64,000 nucleotides of DNA from Pedobacter sp. ISL-64 (GTDB lineage: Bacteria; Bacteroidota; Bacteroidia; Sphingobacteriales; Sphingobacteriaceae): the NCBI RefSeq assembly GCF_018613605.1, contig NZ_JAGGPU010000006.1, forward strand, positions 416,411 to 480,410. Direction: 5' to 3'. The notes under the pieces were generated by a model. It saw only the letters and a program-made list of their open reading frames with translations. It ran no database searches and was not told where the DNA came from. A program made the translations under genes and the position numbers. The first letter of the stretch is position 1, and each line of letters starts with the position of its first letter. Below, piece after piece: positions 25,364-34,228 of the stretch.

Positions 25364-26336
25364 TTTCGAAATGCTTTTTATTTTTAATTACTATTTCTGG
25401 TGTCCATACAATTTCCTTTTTAAAGGCCTCTGCCCTCACTGGGCATTCACTCATATGGCAATAATGGCAACACTCAGGCAAGCATGGATCTGCATGAATG
25501 AAGAGTTCTGCTTTGCGGAAGCCGTTTTTATTGATCAGTTCATCAATCTGCGAGATTTCGCGGTGAACTTTATTTAAGTCAAAATAATAAGGCAATGTTA
25601 CATGGCAATCGATATGAAATTCAGGGCCATATTGCTGGGTACGCAGGTTGTGCACATCAATCCACGGGTTGTGTCTGTTCTTTTGTAAAACATCTACTAC
25701 TTCTTCAACAAGTGTAAAATCACTTTCATCCATTAATCCACCCACCGAACCACGGGTAAGTTTATAACCAGAATAAACAATGTAAAAACCTACCAAAAAA
25801 GAAAGCAGGCTATCTAGCCAAATAATATTTGTTAGCTGAATTAATATTAAGCCAACAACAATTGCCGCGCTGGTGTAGGTATCAGTTAATAAATGTTTAC
25901 CATCAGCCTGCAATGTAACCGAATGCTCATCTTTACCTACATTGATGAGGTATAGGCCCACAATCAGATTAATCAAGCCCGTGATACCAATAATCAGCGT
26001 TCCTGTTAATAGTTCCCCTACCAAATGAGGATAGATAAGGTTGTACGAAGATTTGAAAATGATAACCACCCCAGCGATCAGAATCAATATCCCTTCAACA
26101 AAAGCCGAGAAAAACTCAACTTTTCCATGTCCATAGGGATGATTTTCGTCGCGGGGTTGTGTGCTTAGGTAAATGCTATAAAAGGCAAAACTCCCTGCTA
26201 TTACATTTACAATACTCTCTGCTGCGTCTGTTAAGATGGCGTTTGATCCCGTAATAAAGTACGCAACAAACTTGGCCAACATCAGCACCACACTCACCAC
26301 CAGAGAAATTATTATAGCTTTCTTTTTTACCGACAC
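25350..26336 (-). CDS. cation diffusion facilitator family transporter
   Basis: This 328-aa protein exports divalent metals (Zn, Fe, Mn or similar) by proton antiport. It has five to six membrane helices, the metal-site motif TDAAESIVN (about residue 37) and the following DENHPYGHGKVEF loop. The cytoplasmic C-terminal domain (from about 205) has an unusual Cys/His-rich tail, CLPECCHYCHMSECPVRAEAF, that is a likely extra metal-binding site. It is the first gene of the CDF-Nudix-bioA operon. Confidence 0.9.
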   Translation of the reverse strand: MSVKKKAIIISLVVSVVLMLAKFVAYFITGSNAILTDAAESIVNVIAGSFAFYSIYLSTQPRDENHPYGHGKVEFFSAFVEGILILIAGVVIIFKSSYNLIYPHLVGELLTGTLIIGITGLINLIVGLYLINVGKDEHSVTLQADGKHLLTDTYTSAAIVVGLILIQLTNIIWLDSLLSFLVGFYIVYSGYKLTRGSVGGLMDESDFTLVEEVVDVLQKNRHNPWIDVHNLRTQQYGPEFHIDCHVTLPYYFDLNKVHREISQIDELINKNGFRKAELFIHADPCLPECCHYCHMSECPVRAEAFKKEIVWTPEIVIKNKKHFENELL

Positions 26337-26423
26337 CAGTATATTTTTTTCAAAAATACGCTTATCGAATAAATTAAATGAGAAAAACTATGTCTTTTTT
26401 AGTGCAGAATAATATTTGGTTTA

Positions 26424-26431
26424 TATATTTG
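26424..26431 (+). promoter_or_regulatory. TAnnTTTG -7 promoter box of the aminotransferase gene
   Basis: TATATTTG lies 18 bases before the ATG at 26450 and is a perfect consensus match. Confidence 0.55.
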
Positions 26432-26449
26432 CGCTCAAAGTAATTAACC

Positions 26450-27646
26450 ATGAGCACCTTATCCAAAAGAATCAACAGTCTATCTGAATCTGCAACCCTT
26501 AAAATGACCAAACTTGGCCGCGAATTAGCGTCTAAGGGCATTAACATCATTAGTTTAAGCGTTGGTGAACCCGATTTCAATACACCCGATCACGTAAAAA
26601 ATGCCGCTAAAAAGGCACTAGACGAAAATTACACACGTTATTCGCCAGTACCGGGTTATCCAGACCTGCGCCAGGCAATCGTAAACAAGCTAAAAACAGA
26701 AAACAACCTGGATTATGACATTTCTCAGATCGTGGTTTCAACAGGTGCAAAACAATCTTTATCGAATGTTATTTTAACTTTGATTGATCCTGATGATGAA
26801 GTAATCATCCCAACTCCTTACTGGGTTTCTTACTCAGAAATGGTAACCCTTGCAGAAGGAAACTCTGTTTTTATCGATACCGATATTGAAAGTGATTTCA
26901 AAATCACTCCTGCGCAATTAGAAGCAGCCATTACGCCGAAATCGAAATTGTTCATGTTTTCTTCGCCATGTAACCCAACAGGTTCGGTTTACAGTAAAGA
27001 AGAATTAGCGGCGCTGGTTGCCGTTTTCGAAAAACATCCTAATATTTACATCTTATCTGATGAGATTTATGAGCATATTAACTTTGTTGATAAACATGAG
27101 TCTATTGCTCAATTCGATAGCGTTAAAGACCGTGTGATCATTGTTAACGGTTTCTCTAAGGCTTTCGCCATGACAGGCTGGAGATTAGGTTATATTGCTG
27201 CTAATAAAGAAATTGCAGCAGCTAACGATAAATTACAGGGACAAACCACTTCTGGCACTTGTTCTATTGCGCAAAGAGCGGGAATTGTTGCTTACGAGCA
27301 AGGTTTAGCCAGTGTTTTAGAAATGAAAGAAGCATTTTTGCGCCGTAGAGAATTGGTTTACAATTTATTAAACGAAATCCCAGGTGTAAAAACAAATCTT
27401 CCTGATGGTGCTTTCTACTTTTTCCCAGAAATCAGTTCGTTCTTCGGTAAAAAAGATGCCGACGGAAATATAATTAAAGATTCTTCAGACCTGGCTTTAT
27501 ATCTATTAAACGTTGGTCACGTAGCAACTGTTGGTGGCGATTCGTTTGGTAACAACAACTACATCCGTTTATCTTATGCAGCATCTGACGAGAGTTTGGT
27601 TGAAGCATTAAGAAGAATTAAAGAAGCTTTAGGTAAATTAGCTTAG
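26450..27646 (+). CDS. pyridoxal phosphate-dependent aminotransferase, aspartate aminotransferase-like
   Basis: The 398-aa class I/II aminotransferase of the Ib branch starts MSTLSKRINSLSESATLKMTK and has the substrate loop SVGEPDFNTPDHV, the SSPCNPTGSVYS segment, DEIYEH with the PLP Asp, the PLP Lys in NGFSKAFAMTGWRLGY, and the C-terminal Arg in YIRLSYAAS. These support aspartate (or related) aminotransferase activity linking amino acid and keto acid pools. It is a single gene between its own promoter and a bidirectional terminator. Confidence 0.92.
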   Translation: MSTLSKRINSLSESATLKMTKLGRELASKGINIISLSVGEPDFNTPDHVKNAAKKALDENYTRYSPVPGYPDLRQAIVNKLKTENNLDYDISQIVVSTGAKQSLSNVILTLIDPDDEVIIPTPYWVSYSEMVTLAEGNSVFIDTDIESDFKITPAQLEAAITPKSKLFMFSSPCNPTGSVYSKEELAALVAVFEKHPNIYILSDEIYEHINFVDKHESIAQFDSVKDRVIIVNGFSKAFAMTGWRLGYIAANKEIAAANDKLQGQTTSGTCSIAQRAGIVAYEQGLASVLEMKEAFLRRRELVYNLLNEIPGVKTNLPDGAFYFFPEISSFFGKKDADGNIIKDSSDLALYLLNVGHVATVGGDSFGNNNYIRLSYAASDESLVEALRRIKEALGKLA

Positions 27647-27689
27647 TTAGTTTGCAATTGACTGTTTTTCAATTAACAGTCCTATAAAG

Positions 27690-27723
27690 AAACCCCTCAT
27701 TAATTAAATTTAATGAGGGGTTT
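27690..27723. terminator. bidirectional intrinsic terminator
   Basis: AAACCCCTCATTAA and TTAATGAGGGGTTT form a perfect 14-bp stem with a 6-base loop. It serves the aminotransferase gene on the plus strand, and possibly the ABC permease on the minus strand. Confidence 0.8.
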
Positions 27724-28002
27724 ATCTTTGAATAATCGTCATCTCGACTGTAGCTTATCGATTTTTCATCGAAAGCGAAATGGAGAGATCTTTTCTGCAG
27801 ATTTAGCTTCGCTGAGCCTTCGGGTTCTCGACTCTGTTTCACTCCGCTCGGAATGACGATAGAATGAGTTATATAGTCTTCTATTCTTTTAGGAAATGAA
27901 AGCAAGCACTTCATCGGAGAATCCAGTCCTTCTTTCCGTTACAAATCCTCGCTACGCTGTGGGTTTTCCACTGCAATAAGGTTTATCAACTAAGGGCATT
28001 GC
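27724..28002. repeat. intergenic dispersed element bounded by CGTCAT / ATGACG
   Basis: CGTCATCTCGACTG (27738) and CTCGGAATGACGA (about 27847-27860) bound a stretch with GAGAGATCTTTTCTGC and CTCCGCTCGG. The same phrases occur reversed in each unit of the 36-37 kb tandem array (GATCTCTCCGCTACG, GGTCGAGATGACG) and in part at 23.4, 31.3 and 50.5 kb. It appears to be a family of dispersed intergenic repeats with no gene. Confidence 0.45.
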
Positions 28003-28030
28003 AACTGAAAACTAAAAACTGCAAACCGAA
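28003..28030. repeat. heptad-periodic repeat (AACTGAA type)
   Basis: Four 7-mers in register: AACTGAA, AACTAAA, AACTGCA, AACCGAA. A looser complementary run (TAGTTAG, TTTGCAA, TTGACTG) lies at 27644-27664, on the far side of the terminator. Confidence 0.6.
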
Positions 28031-28031
28031 A

Positions 28032-29276
28032 CTAGCTCCTTATCGCCTCTACCGGGTCCAATCTTGATGCTGAATATGCCGGCCAAAAACCAGAGATAGT
28101 GCCGATGATTATTGATATGCCGATACCTAAGGCAATATTGTTCAAGCCCAGTATAATATGAAAATCTGTGGCCGCACCAATCCCCAGGGCGAGCAGAAAG
28201 ACCAGTAATAAACCCAGCAAACCACCTAAAATACAAAGCGAAATCGATTCGAATATGAATTGAAGCAGGATAAAATAGTTTTTTGCACCCAACGATTTTT
28301 GAATACCGATAATATTGGTACGTTCCTTAACCGATACGAACATGATATTGGCAATACTGAAACCACCAACCAGGATCGAAAACCCACCAATTACCCAACC
28401 GGCAATATTTACCATTTTAAACATCGAATCTAACTGGTTAGAAATAATGGTGGTTTTATTTAGTGCAAAATCTTCTTCCTGGCCAGGTCTGATCCTGTGG
28501 ATAGAGCGCATTAAACCTTTCAATTCGCTTTCTACCTCTTCTAAATTCACATTATCCTTACCACGAACTGTAATCTGTGGACCATAACGCTCGCTTTGGA
28601 TGTCTAAAACACCTTTTGCAAAAGCAATCGGAATATTTACGTTTTTATCGAGAGAGGTACCTAACATATCTTCTCCTTCTTTTTTGAAAACACCAACAAC
28701 AGTTAATCTTCTTCCTAAAATCTGTACCTGTTTACCCACTGGCGCACCTCCATCAAAAAGTCCGTCGGCTATATCAGAACCTAAAATACAAACAGGTGAG
28801 CCGTTTTTACTCTCATTTTCGGTAAAATACCGACCGTCCTGAAGCTCGAAATTCCAGGTTTTATTAAAATCGTGCGATGCTGCCCATACCGAAATCCCTT
28901 CTACTGAGTTACTTCTGTATTTGATCGTCCTATCGTTAGTCGATATTTCAAATGTAACGCCTTGTGCATTTTCAATTCTCTCGCGGAGGGCTTCAAAATC
29001 GCGCAATGAAGGCTGAGGGCGGTTCATATATTTCCACCAAGGGTAATTATCACCAAAACTCCAAGGCCATTTTTGAATATAAATAGTGTTGGAACCCAGT
29101 TTATCTACACTGGACTGCAATTTACCGCGAAAGGTATCTACTGCAGAGAATACAGCAATAATGGTAAAAATACCGATTGTTATAGCCAAAAGCGATAACA
29201 TGGTGCGTAATTTATTCTGGCGCAACGCATCAAATGCAAAACGGAAACTCTCGCCTATTAGCCTAAAGATTATCAT
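28032..29276 (-). CDS. ABC transporter permease (MacB/FtsX family)
   Basis: The 414-aa protein has the MacB-type layout: one N-terminal helix (about residues 22-45, LSLLAITIGIFTIIAVFSA), a large periplasmic domain (MacB_PCD, to about 285), then a three-helix FtsX domain (SIANIMFVSVKERTNIIGIQKSLGAK). Such permeases work with an ATPase of the LolD/MacB type in export of lipoproteins or other substrates, or in mechanotransmission. No ATPase is adjacent; the nearest is at 32875 in the window, on the same strand but separated by four genes. Confidence 0.9.
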   Translation of the reverse strand: MIIFRLIGESFRFAFDALRQNKLRTMLSLLAITIGIFTIIAVFSAVDTFRGKLQSSVDKLGSNTIYIQKWPWSFGDNYPWWKYMNRPQPSLRDFEALRERIENAQGVTFEISTNDRTIKYRSNSVEGISVWAASHDFNKTWNFELQDGRYFTENESKNGSPVCILGSDIADGLFDGGAPVGKQVQILGRRLTVVGVFKKEGEDMLGTSLDKNVNIPIAFAKGVLDIQSERYGPQITVRGKDNVNLEEVESELKGLMRSIHRIRPGQEEDFALNKTTIISNQLDSMFKMVNIAGWVIGGFSILVGGFSIANIMFVSVKERTNIIGIQKSLGAKNYFILLQFIFESISLCILGGLLGLLLVFLLALGIGAATDFHIILGLNNIALGIGISIIIGTISGFWPAYSASRLDPVEAIRS

Positions 29277-29446
29277 AATTAAAGGTTAGATGCAAAGCTT
29301 TTCAAAAGGTTACAGCTTATCTTCAAAACTAATTAATTTTATGTCTACAATGAATTAATCGCCCTGTATTATTTGATTTAAATTGATTAAAACATAATAT
29401 ACATAAATTGCGTTTGATAAAATACGGAAAAGAAAAATTAAATTCG

Positions 29447-29454
29447 TATTTTTG
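29447..29454 (+). promoter_or_regulatory. TAnnTTTG -7 promoter box of queA
   Basis: TATTTTTG lies 22 bases before the chosen queA ATG and matches the consensus; it supports the start at 29477 rather than 29408. Confidence 0.55.
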
Positions 29455-29476
29455 CACCTCAAAAAATTCATCAAGA

Positions 29477-30526
29477 ATGAAATTATCACAATTCAAATTC
29501 AACTTACCAGAATCATTAGTAGCCAACAATCCGGCAGAACAACGCGACGAAGCTCGCCTAATGGTTTTACACAAAGACAGCGGTAAAATTGAACATAAAA
29601 TTTTTAAAGACGTTTTAGGTTATTTCGATGACAAAGACGTAATGATATTAAATAACACTAAGGTTTTCCCTGCCCGTTTATATGGCAATAAAGAGAAAAC
29701 CGGTGCAACCATCGAGGTTTTCTTGCTACGTGAATTAAACAAGGAATTACGTTTATGGGATGTTTTGGTAGATCCGGCACGTAAAATCCGTGTAGGTAAT
29801 AAATTATATTTTGGCGACGACGATTTATTGGTTGCTGAGGTTGTAGACAACACCACATCACGTGGCCGTACCATCCGTTTCTTATTTGAAGGTACTGACG
29901 AAGAATTCAGAAAAAATGTTGAAATTTTAGGTGAAACTCCTCTTCCTAAGTATATTAAACGTAAAGCTACCGCTGAGGATAAAGAACGTTATCAAACCAT
30001 TTTCGCTAAACACGAAGGTGCAGTAGCTGCTCCAACTGCCGGTTTACACTTTAGCCGTGAGTTGATGAAACGTCTTGAACTTAAAGGTATAGAATTTGCA
30101 GAAGTAACTTTACACGTTGGTTTAGGAACTTTTAGAACTGTTGAGGTTGAAGACTTAACCAAACACAAAATGGATTCTGAGCAATTCATTATCGAGCAAA
30201 AGGATGCAAACATTGTAAACAAAGCTTTAGAGGAAAAAAGAAAAATCTGCGCGGTAGGTACTACTTCAATGCGTGCTATCGAATCGGCTGTTTCTGCAAA
30301 CAGAACATTAAAAGCAGCTAACGACTGGACCAGTAAGTTTATCTTCCCTCCTTACGATTTTAATATTGCAAACTCCATGATTACCAATTTCCACACACCA
30401 GAATCTACTTTATTGATGATGGTAAGTGCATTTGGCGGATATGAAAACGTTATGAATGCTTACGAAGTTGCAGTAAAAGAAAAATATAAATTTTACAGTT
30501 ATGGCGATGCCATGCTAATCATATAG
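29477..30526 (+). CDS. queA: S-adenosylmethionine:tRNA ribosyltransferase-isomerase
   Basis: The enzyme transfers the ribosyl part of SAM to preQ1 in tRNA, making epoxyqueuosine. The 349-aa product starts [20 protein letters not shown], matching the family start, so I use 29477; an upstream in-frame start at 29408 lies before the promoter box. Typical motifs are [42 protein letters not shown] and [16 protein letters not shown]. The stop codon is already inside a heptad hairpin element that leads to ispD. Confidence 0.95.
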   Translation: MKLSQFKFNLPESLVANNPAEQRDEARLMVLHKDSGKIEHKIFKDVLGYFDDKDVMILNNTKVFPARLYGNKEKTGATIEVFLLRELNKELRLWDVLVDPARKIRVGNKLYFGDDDLLVAEVVDNTTSRGRTIRFLFEGTDEEFRKNVEILGETPLPKYIKRKATAEDKERYQTIFAKHEGAVAAPTAGLHFSRELMKRLELKGIEFAEVTLHVGLGTFRTVEVEDLTKHKMDSEQFIIEQKDANIVNKALEEKRKICAVGTTSMRAIESAVSANRTLKAANDWTSKFIFPPYDFNIANSMITNFHTPESTLLMMVSAFGGYENVMNAYEVAVKEKYKFYSYGDAMLII

Positions 30527-30600
30527 ATTTGAGTATTGAGATATGAGATTTGAGTTAGATCAAGTCTCCTATCTCAAATCTATAGTCTCACATCTTAAAT
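30526..30600. repeat. palindromic heptad-periodic element (GATTTGA type) between queA and ispD
   Basis: Five 7-mers (GATTTGA, GTATTGA, GATATGA, GATTTGA, GTTAGAT) lead to a short centre and then complementary 7-mers (CTCAAAT, CTATAGT, CTCACAT, CTTAAAT). It fills almost the whole gap between the two genes, from the queA stop codon to two bases before the ispD ATG. Confidence 0.8.
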
Positions 30601-30601
30601 T

Positions 30602-31267
30602 ATGAAATACTACGCTATAATTGTAGCAGGCGGTTCTGGCAATCGGATGCAAACGGAAACCCCAAAACAATTTCTACTGCTCAAAAACCTTCCGGTTTTG
30701 ATGCATACCATAAAAGCTTTTGCACAAAGCGATACTCAACCTAAAATTTTATTAGTTCTAAACAAAGATCAACAGGCTTACTGGGCCAGGTTATGTGAAG
30801 AATTTAATTTCCATGTACCGCATCAGGTTATCGATGGCGGCACGGAGCGTTTTCACTCGGTAAAAAATGCAATCCATGCCATCGAAGAAGAAAGTTATAT
30901 TGCCATTCATGATGCTGTTCGTCCGTTGGTTTCAAAATCTCTTATCGACAATTGTTTTAAAGAAGCTGAGCTACAGGGAAACGTTATTGCAGCAGTGCAA
31001 TCAAGCGACAGTGTACGCATGCTTAGAAACGATAAAACAACGGCATTACAACGTGATGAAATTTATTTAGTACAAACTCCACAAACTTTTAGCCTTAACA
31101 TTCTTAAAGAAGCTTATAACCAGGAGTTCAATGCACATTTTACCGATGATGCTGGCGTGGTAGAATCTGTAGGTTATGAAATTAATATCATCGAAGGAGA
31201 AAGAGGAAATATTAAAATTACCTATCCTATTGATCTTGAACTGGCAGAACTATTATTAAAGAATTAA
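30602..31267 (+). CDS. ispD: 2-C-methyl-D-erythritol 4-phosphate cytidylyltransferase
   Basis: This MEP-pathway enzyme makes CDP-ME from MEP and CTP. The 221-aa protein has the nucleotide-binding start AIIVAGGSGNRMQTETPKQF, the family motif AIHDAVRPLVS and the C-terminal ITYPIDLELAE. It lies 75 bases after queA, and the whole gap is a heptad hairpin. Together with idi it shows that isoprenoid precursors are made by the MEP pathway here. Confidence 0.95.
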   Translation: MKYYAIIVAGGSGNRMQTETPKQFLLLKNLPVLMHTIKAFAQSDTQPKILLVLNKDQQAYWARLCEEFNFHVPHQVIDGGTERFHSVKNAIHAIEEESYIAIHDAVRPLVSKSLIDNCFKEAELQGNVIAAVQSSDSVRMLRNDKTTALQRDEIYLVQTPQTFSLNILKEAYNQEFNAHFTDDAGVVESVGYEINIIEGERGNIKITYPIDLELAELLLKN

Positions 31268-31521
31268 TAGCTTAAGTTCGTCTAATAATAGCCACTATAT
31301 AAGTTCTGCGGCAATTTAAACATAGCGTCGTCACCCTGAACCGAGCCTTAGCGAGCTCACCGAAGGTAATTCATTTCAGGGTCCTAATAGCAGGAAAGAT
31401 GCTGACCACCTAGTAGCTACAAGACAACTGAAAACACTATTTTTATTTGTAAAATAAATTCAGTATGACGATCGAACTGGTTAAAAGAGCAAAAAATTAA
31501 TCAACATCTGATTATAAAATT
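31268..31521. other. intergenic region with CGTCACCCTGAA / ATGACG repeat
   Basis: CGTCACCCTGAAC (31328) is followed by TTTCAGGGTC and ends near AGTATGACGA (31463), the same repeat style as at 27.7 and 50.5 kb. I see no gene. Confidence 0.4.
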
Positions 31522-31555
31522 AAAAAGGAGTTTCAAAAATGAAACTCCTTTTTTA
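31522..31555. terminator. bidirectional intrinsic terminator
   Basis: AAAAAGGAGTTTC and GAAACTCCTTTTT pair perfectly around a 6-base loop, with T or A runs at both ends. It can end ispD (plus) and the small membrane protein gene (minus). Confidence 0.75.
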
Positions 31556-31618
31556 ATCCATCCATTTCAAAGCGTTCCCTACTTCTAAACCAATGAATAT
31601 CGGTGCGATATATTTTTT

Positions 31619-31777
31619 TTACGCTGCCCGTCCAATTACTTTAAGCAGAATTGCAATAACTGCGATTACCAATAAAACGTGGATTATACCGCCAACGTCT
31701 CCGAAGCCGTGAAATACAAATCCGATCACCCAGAGTATTACCAATACTACTGCGACTAAATACAATAAATTTCCCAT
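31619..31777 (-). CDS. lmo0937-family small membrane protein
   Basis: This 52-aa protein consists of two hydrophobic helices (about residues 3-22 and 29-48) joined by a HGFGDVGGIIH turn. It starts MGNLLYLVAVVLVILWVIGF. This matches the lmo0937 (DUF5670) family, common in Bacteroidota and often stress-induced. The role is unknown. The frame is closed by TAA at 31619 and shares the bidirectional terminator with ispD. Confidence 0.8.
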   Translation of the reverse strand: MGNLLYLVAVVLVILWVIGFVFHGFGDVGGIIHVLLVIAVIAILLKVIGRAA

Positions 31778-31894
31778 AGTGTTAATTTTTTAGCAATGTT
31801 ATATTATTGGTGTATTAACACTTGGCTTTTCACTTTTGTTTAAAAAATGTAATTATTTTATCGGCATGACGAATAGTATGTGAAATGAAAGCAT

Positions 31895-31928
31895 AAAAAA
31901 ACCTCCCAGTTTAGCTGGAAGGTTTTTT
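31895..31928 (-). terminator. intrinsic terminator of the DUF2795 gene
   Basis: AAAAAACCTCCCAG and CTGGAAGGTTTTTT form a 14-bp stem with one mismatch; the minus strand ends in a T run. It lies 15 bases after the stop codon. Confidence 0.75.
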
Positions 31929-31942
31929 ATAGTTTCTCATGA

Positions 31943-32164
31943 TTAGTATTCGTCCTCGTTAAAGAAGAAATCTTCTTTAGTTGGGTAATCTGGCCAAATT
32001 TCCTCAATGGTTTCATAAGGTTCGCCATCATCTTCTAATGCCTGTAAGTTTTCAATTACTTCTACTGGGGCACCAGAGCGGATACCATAATCAATTAATT
32101 CGTCTTTAGTTGCAGGCCATGGTGCGTCTTCCAAGTGCGATGCTAATTCTAATGTCCAATACAT
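31943..32164 (-). CDS. DUF2795 domain protein
   Basis: A 73-aa acidic protein, starting MYWTLELASHLEDAPWPATKDELIDYGIRSG, with the DUF2795-like helical core ALEDDGEPYETIEEIWPDYP and an acidic C-terminal tail. The family is widely conserved in Bacteroidota but has no known role. It is a single gene with its own terminator. Confidence 0.8.
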   Translation of the reverse strand: MYWTLELASHLEDAPWPATKDELIDYGIRSGAPVEVIENLQALEDDGEPYETIEEIWPDYPTKEDFFFNEDEY

Positions 32165-32249
32165 ATCGTCAATTCAATTAAATTCTTGTTCTTATTATTG
32201 CGCAAAGTATATTAAAATTTTTGAGCAAAACAAACTTATTTTTCCACTA

Positions 32250-32798
32250 TTAAACCCGCGGAATCCAAATGTTTTCTTCCGTCTTAAAATACACGGTCAG
32301 TTTTCGTGCCAAAACGAACAAATAATCGCTTAAACGGTTCAAATAAACTGTTACTCGCTCATCTACAAAGCTATTTTCTGCAAGTGCTACTGTCAGGCGT
32401 TCTGCCCTTCTACAAACACACCGTGCAATGTGGCAGTAAGAAACGACAGTATTTCCACCAGGTAAAACAAAATGTTTTAAAACAGGCAGCTTTTCATTCA
32501 TCAGATCCATCTCGTTTTCTAACAGGGTAATATCAGTATCGTGCAGATCGGGGATCTTCATTTTAGATGTTTCGGGGTCTGCTGCAAGCGATGAACCAAC
32601 AGTAAATAACCTATCCTGAATTTCTTTTAATAATTTCTGGTCGTGCGCCTCAATATCCTGGCACATAATTAAACCTATGTGCGAATTTAACTCGTCAACA
32701 GTTCCATAGGTTTCGATACGTAAATGATATTTAGGTACACGGGTACCTCCAATGAGTGATGTTTGGCCCTTATCGCCAGTTTTAGTGTAGATTTTCAT
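32250..32798 (-). CDS. cob(I)yrinic acid a,c-diamide adenosyltransferase (PduO type)
   Basis: This enzyme adds the adenosyl group to cob(I)alamin, giving adenosylcobalamin. I chose the ATG at 32798 (MKIYTKTGDKGQTSLIGG), the exact family start; the longer frame to 32909 would translate the heptad repeat. The 182-aa product has the ATP-binding TKTGDKGQTSLIGG, the CRRAERLTVALAE helix and VYLNRLSDYLFVLAR. Adenosylcobalamin is the chromophore of CarH, so this enzyme may supply the regulator at 14.4 kb as well as B12-dependent mutases. Confidence 0.93.
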   Translation of the reverse strand: MKIYTKTGDKGQTSLIGGTRVPKYHLRIETYGTVDELNSHIGLIMCQDIEAHDQKLLKEIQDRLFTVGSSLAADPETSKMKIPDLHDTDITLLENEMDLMNEKLPVLKHFVLPGGNTVVSYCHIARCVCRRAERLTVALAENSFVDERVTVYLNRLSDYLFVLARKLTVYFKTEENIWIPRV

Positions 32799-32806
32799 AT
32801 TGGAAT

Positions 32807-32876
32807 GGTTTAAAGTGAAAGGTTTAAGGCTTAGGGCTTTCAAAGCCTTATGCCTACACCTTACGCCATCAACCTT
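32807..32876. repeat. palindromic heptad-periodic element (GGTTTAA type), exactly ten heptads
   Basis: Seventy bases read as ten 7-mers with no slip: five purine-leaning (GGTTTAA, AGTGAAA, GGTTTAA, GGCTTAG, GGCTTTC) then five complementary in style (AAAGCCT, TATGCCT, ACACCTT, ACGCCAT, CAACCTT). The register continues through the centre. It lies between the ABC ATPase and the adenosyltransferase genes. Confidence 0.8.
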
Positions 32877-33633
32877 AATTGATTTTCTCCCAATCGCTGC
32901 CAGTATCATTCAAAGCCTGCAAACGTGGAGATACATTTTTAATATCTGTATTTAAATAATCGTTTTCAATCAAACCATCACGCATCCGTACAATACGGTG
33001 GGCGTGCTGCGCAATATCTTCCTCGTGCGTAACCAGAATAATGGTGTTCCCTTTGCTGTGGATTTCTTCCAACAGGCCCATTATTTCAATTGATGTTTTG
33101 GTATCTAAGTTACCTGTTGGCTCATCGGCTAAAATAATAGATGGATTATTGATCAAAGCCCTGGCTACAGCCACACGTTGGCGTTGACCGCCTGATAGTT
33201 CATTTGGCTTATGATCCATACGATTGCCCAAACCTACATTTTCTAATGCTTTAGCTGCTCTTGCATCTCTGTCCTTTTTACTTGTTCCTGCATAAATTAA
33301 AGGTAAAGCAACATTATCCAAAGATGTTGAACGTGGCAACAAGTTAAAGGTTTGAAAAACGAAACCGATTTCCTGGTTGCGCACTTCTGCCAAAGCATCG
33401 TCACTCATGTGACTTACATTGGTTCCATTTAAAACATAGGTTCCGCTTGAAGGTGTATCTAAGCAACCTAAAATATTCATCAGGGTTGATTTACCGGAAC
33501 CAGATGGGCCCATCAATGCTACGAATTCGCCCTTATTAATATCTAAAGAAACTGATTTTAAAGCGTGAATCACTTCAGATCCAATAACATATTTACGGCC
33601 AATTTCTTTTATAGTGATGAGTGGTTTCTCCAT
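32875..33633 (-). CDS. ABC transporter ATP-binding protein (LolD/MacB type)
   Basis: The 252-aa ATPase has Walker [10 protein letters not shown] (about residue 42), Q-loop [10 protein letters not shown], signature [15 protein letters not shown], Walker [14 protein letters not shown] and the H-loop LVTHEED. It is of the LolD/MacB (FtsE-like) type that pairs with FtsX-type permeases. No permease gene is adjacent, though one such permease is at 28032 on the same strand. Its stop codon touches the heptad element. Confidence 0.9.
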   Translation of the reverse strand: MEKPLITIKEIGRKYVIGSEVIHALKSVSLDINKGEFVALMGPSGSGKSTLMNILGCLDTPSSGTYVLNGTNVSHMSDDALAEVRNQEIGFVFQTFNLLPRSTSLDNVALPLIYAGTSKKDRDARAAKALENVGLGNRMDHKPNELSGGQRQRVAVARALINNPSIILADEPTGNLDTKTSIEIMGLLEEIHSKGNTIILVTHEEDIAQHAHRIVRMRDGLIENDYLNTDIKNVSPRLQALNDTGSDWEKIN

Positions 33634-33715
33634 GTTTTTTCTTTTTTAGACAAGTGTAGCAGGTAAGATGTTACAAAATTATTTATTTGATTGTCCTTTT
33701 TGCTAAAATACTAGT

Positions 33716-34186
33716 TCATGTGTTTGAGTTCATTTCAATTTCAGCAAATTTAAAACGGTTCATCAGATCAATAATAGCGTTGTGAGGTTTGTCAAAATTA
33801 TAGGTTGTAATATCAAATGTTTTACTCCAGTTTCGAAAATAAATAAAGAATATAAGATTTGTCATGTCTCCTGCATCCCCACCAGTTGACTTAGACTCAA
33901 TAGAATATGTACCATATCTTATTATATCATCCCATTGATAAAAGACATAAGATAATTGTTTTTTAACTTTAATCCTATCGGGTGTTATTATAATTTCTGG
34001 CCATAAATTATAAAGTAGTATGATGATAAGAGGCAAAAGAAGAACGGATAACACTATTAACAACTGAATGGCGTCAGAAAGCTGGTGAGATGATAATACT
34101 ATAAACATGAACAAAGCTATAAGGAAAAACAACAATGCAATCCAAAGTACCGGTTTTTTTGATCTTCTTATCAGAATCTTTTCCAT
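33716..34186 (-). CDS. hypothetical membrane protein, 156 aa
   Basis: Two hydrophobic helices (about residues 13-32 and 41-62) are followed by a soluble domain starting PEIIITPDRIKVKKQLSYVFYQWDDI. The strand pattern after the helices resembles a membrane-anchored PH-like domain, but this is weak. It lacks any catalytic motif and its role is unknown. It precedes the ABC ATPase gene on the same strand by 82 bases. Confidence 0.65.
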   Translation of the reverse strand: MEKILIRRSKKPVLWIALLFFLIALFMFIVLSSHQLSDAIQLLIVLSVLLLPLIIILLYNLWPEIIITPDRIKVKKQLSYVFYQWDDIIRYGTYSIESKSTGGDAGDMTNLIFFIYFRNWSKTFDITTYNFDKPHNAIIDLMNRFKFAEIEMNSNT

Positions 34187-34228
34187 CTTTTCGTATCATT
34201 TGCTGACCGTGTACAAAGTTATGCTTAA

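Noticed and set aside
27669..27914. Minus-strand frame of 81 codons
   Set aside because: It lies over a terminator and a dispersed intergenic repeat and is not conserved in character.
29408..29476. Extended N-terminus of queA
   Set aside because: The promoter box at 29447 lies inside the extension and the family start is MKLSQFKF, so I use 29477.
30526..30600. Ordinary intrinsic terminator of queA
   Set aside because: There is no T run and the pairing is built of degenerate heptads also found at other loci, so it is better treated as a member of the heptad class.
32799..32909. Extended N-terminus of the adenosyltransferase
   Set aside because: The extension translates the ten-heptad element and overlaps the ABC ATPase gene; the family starts at MKIYTKTGDKG.
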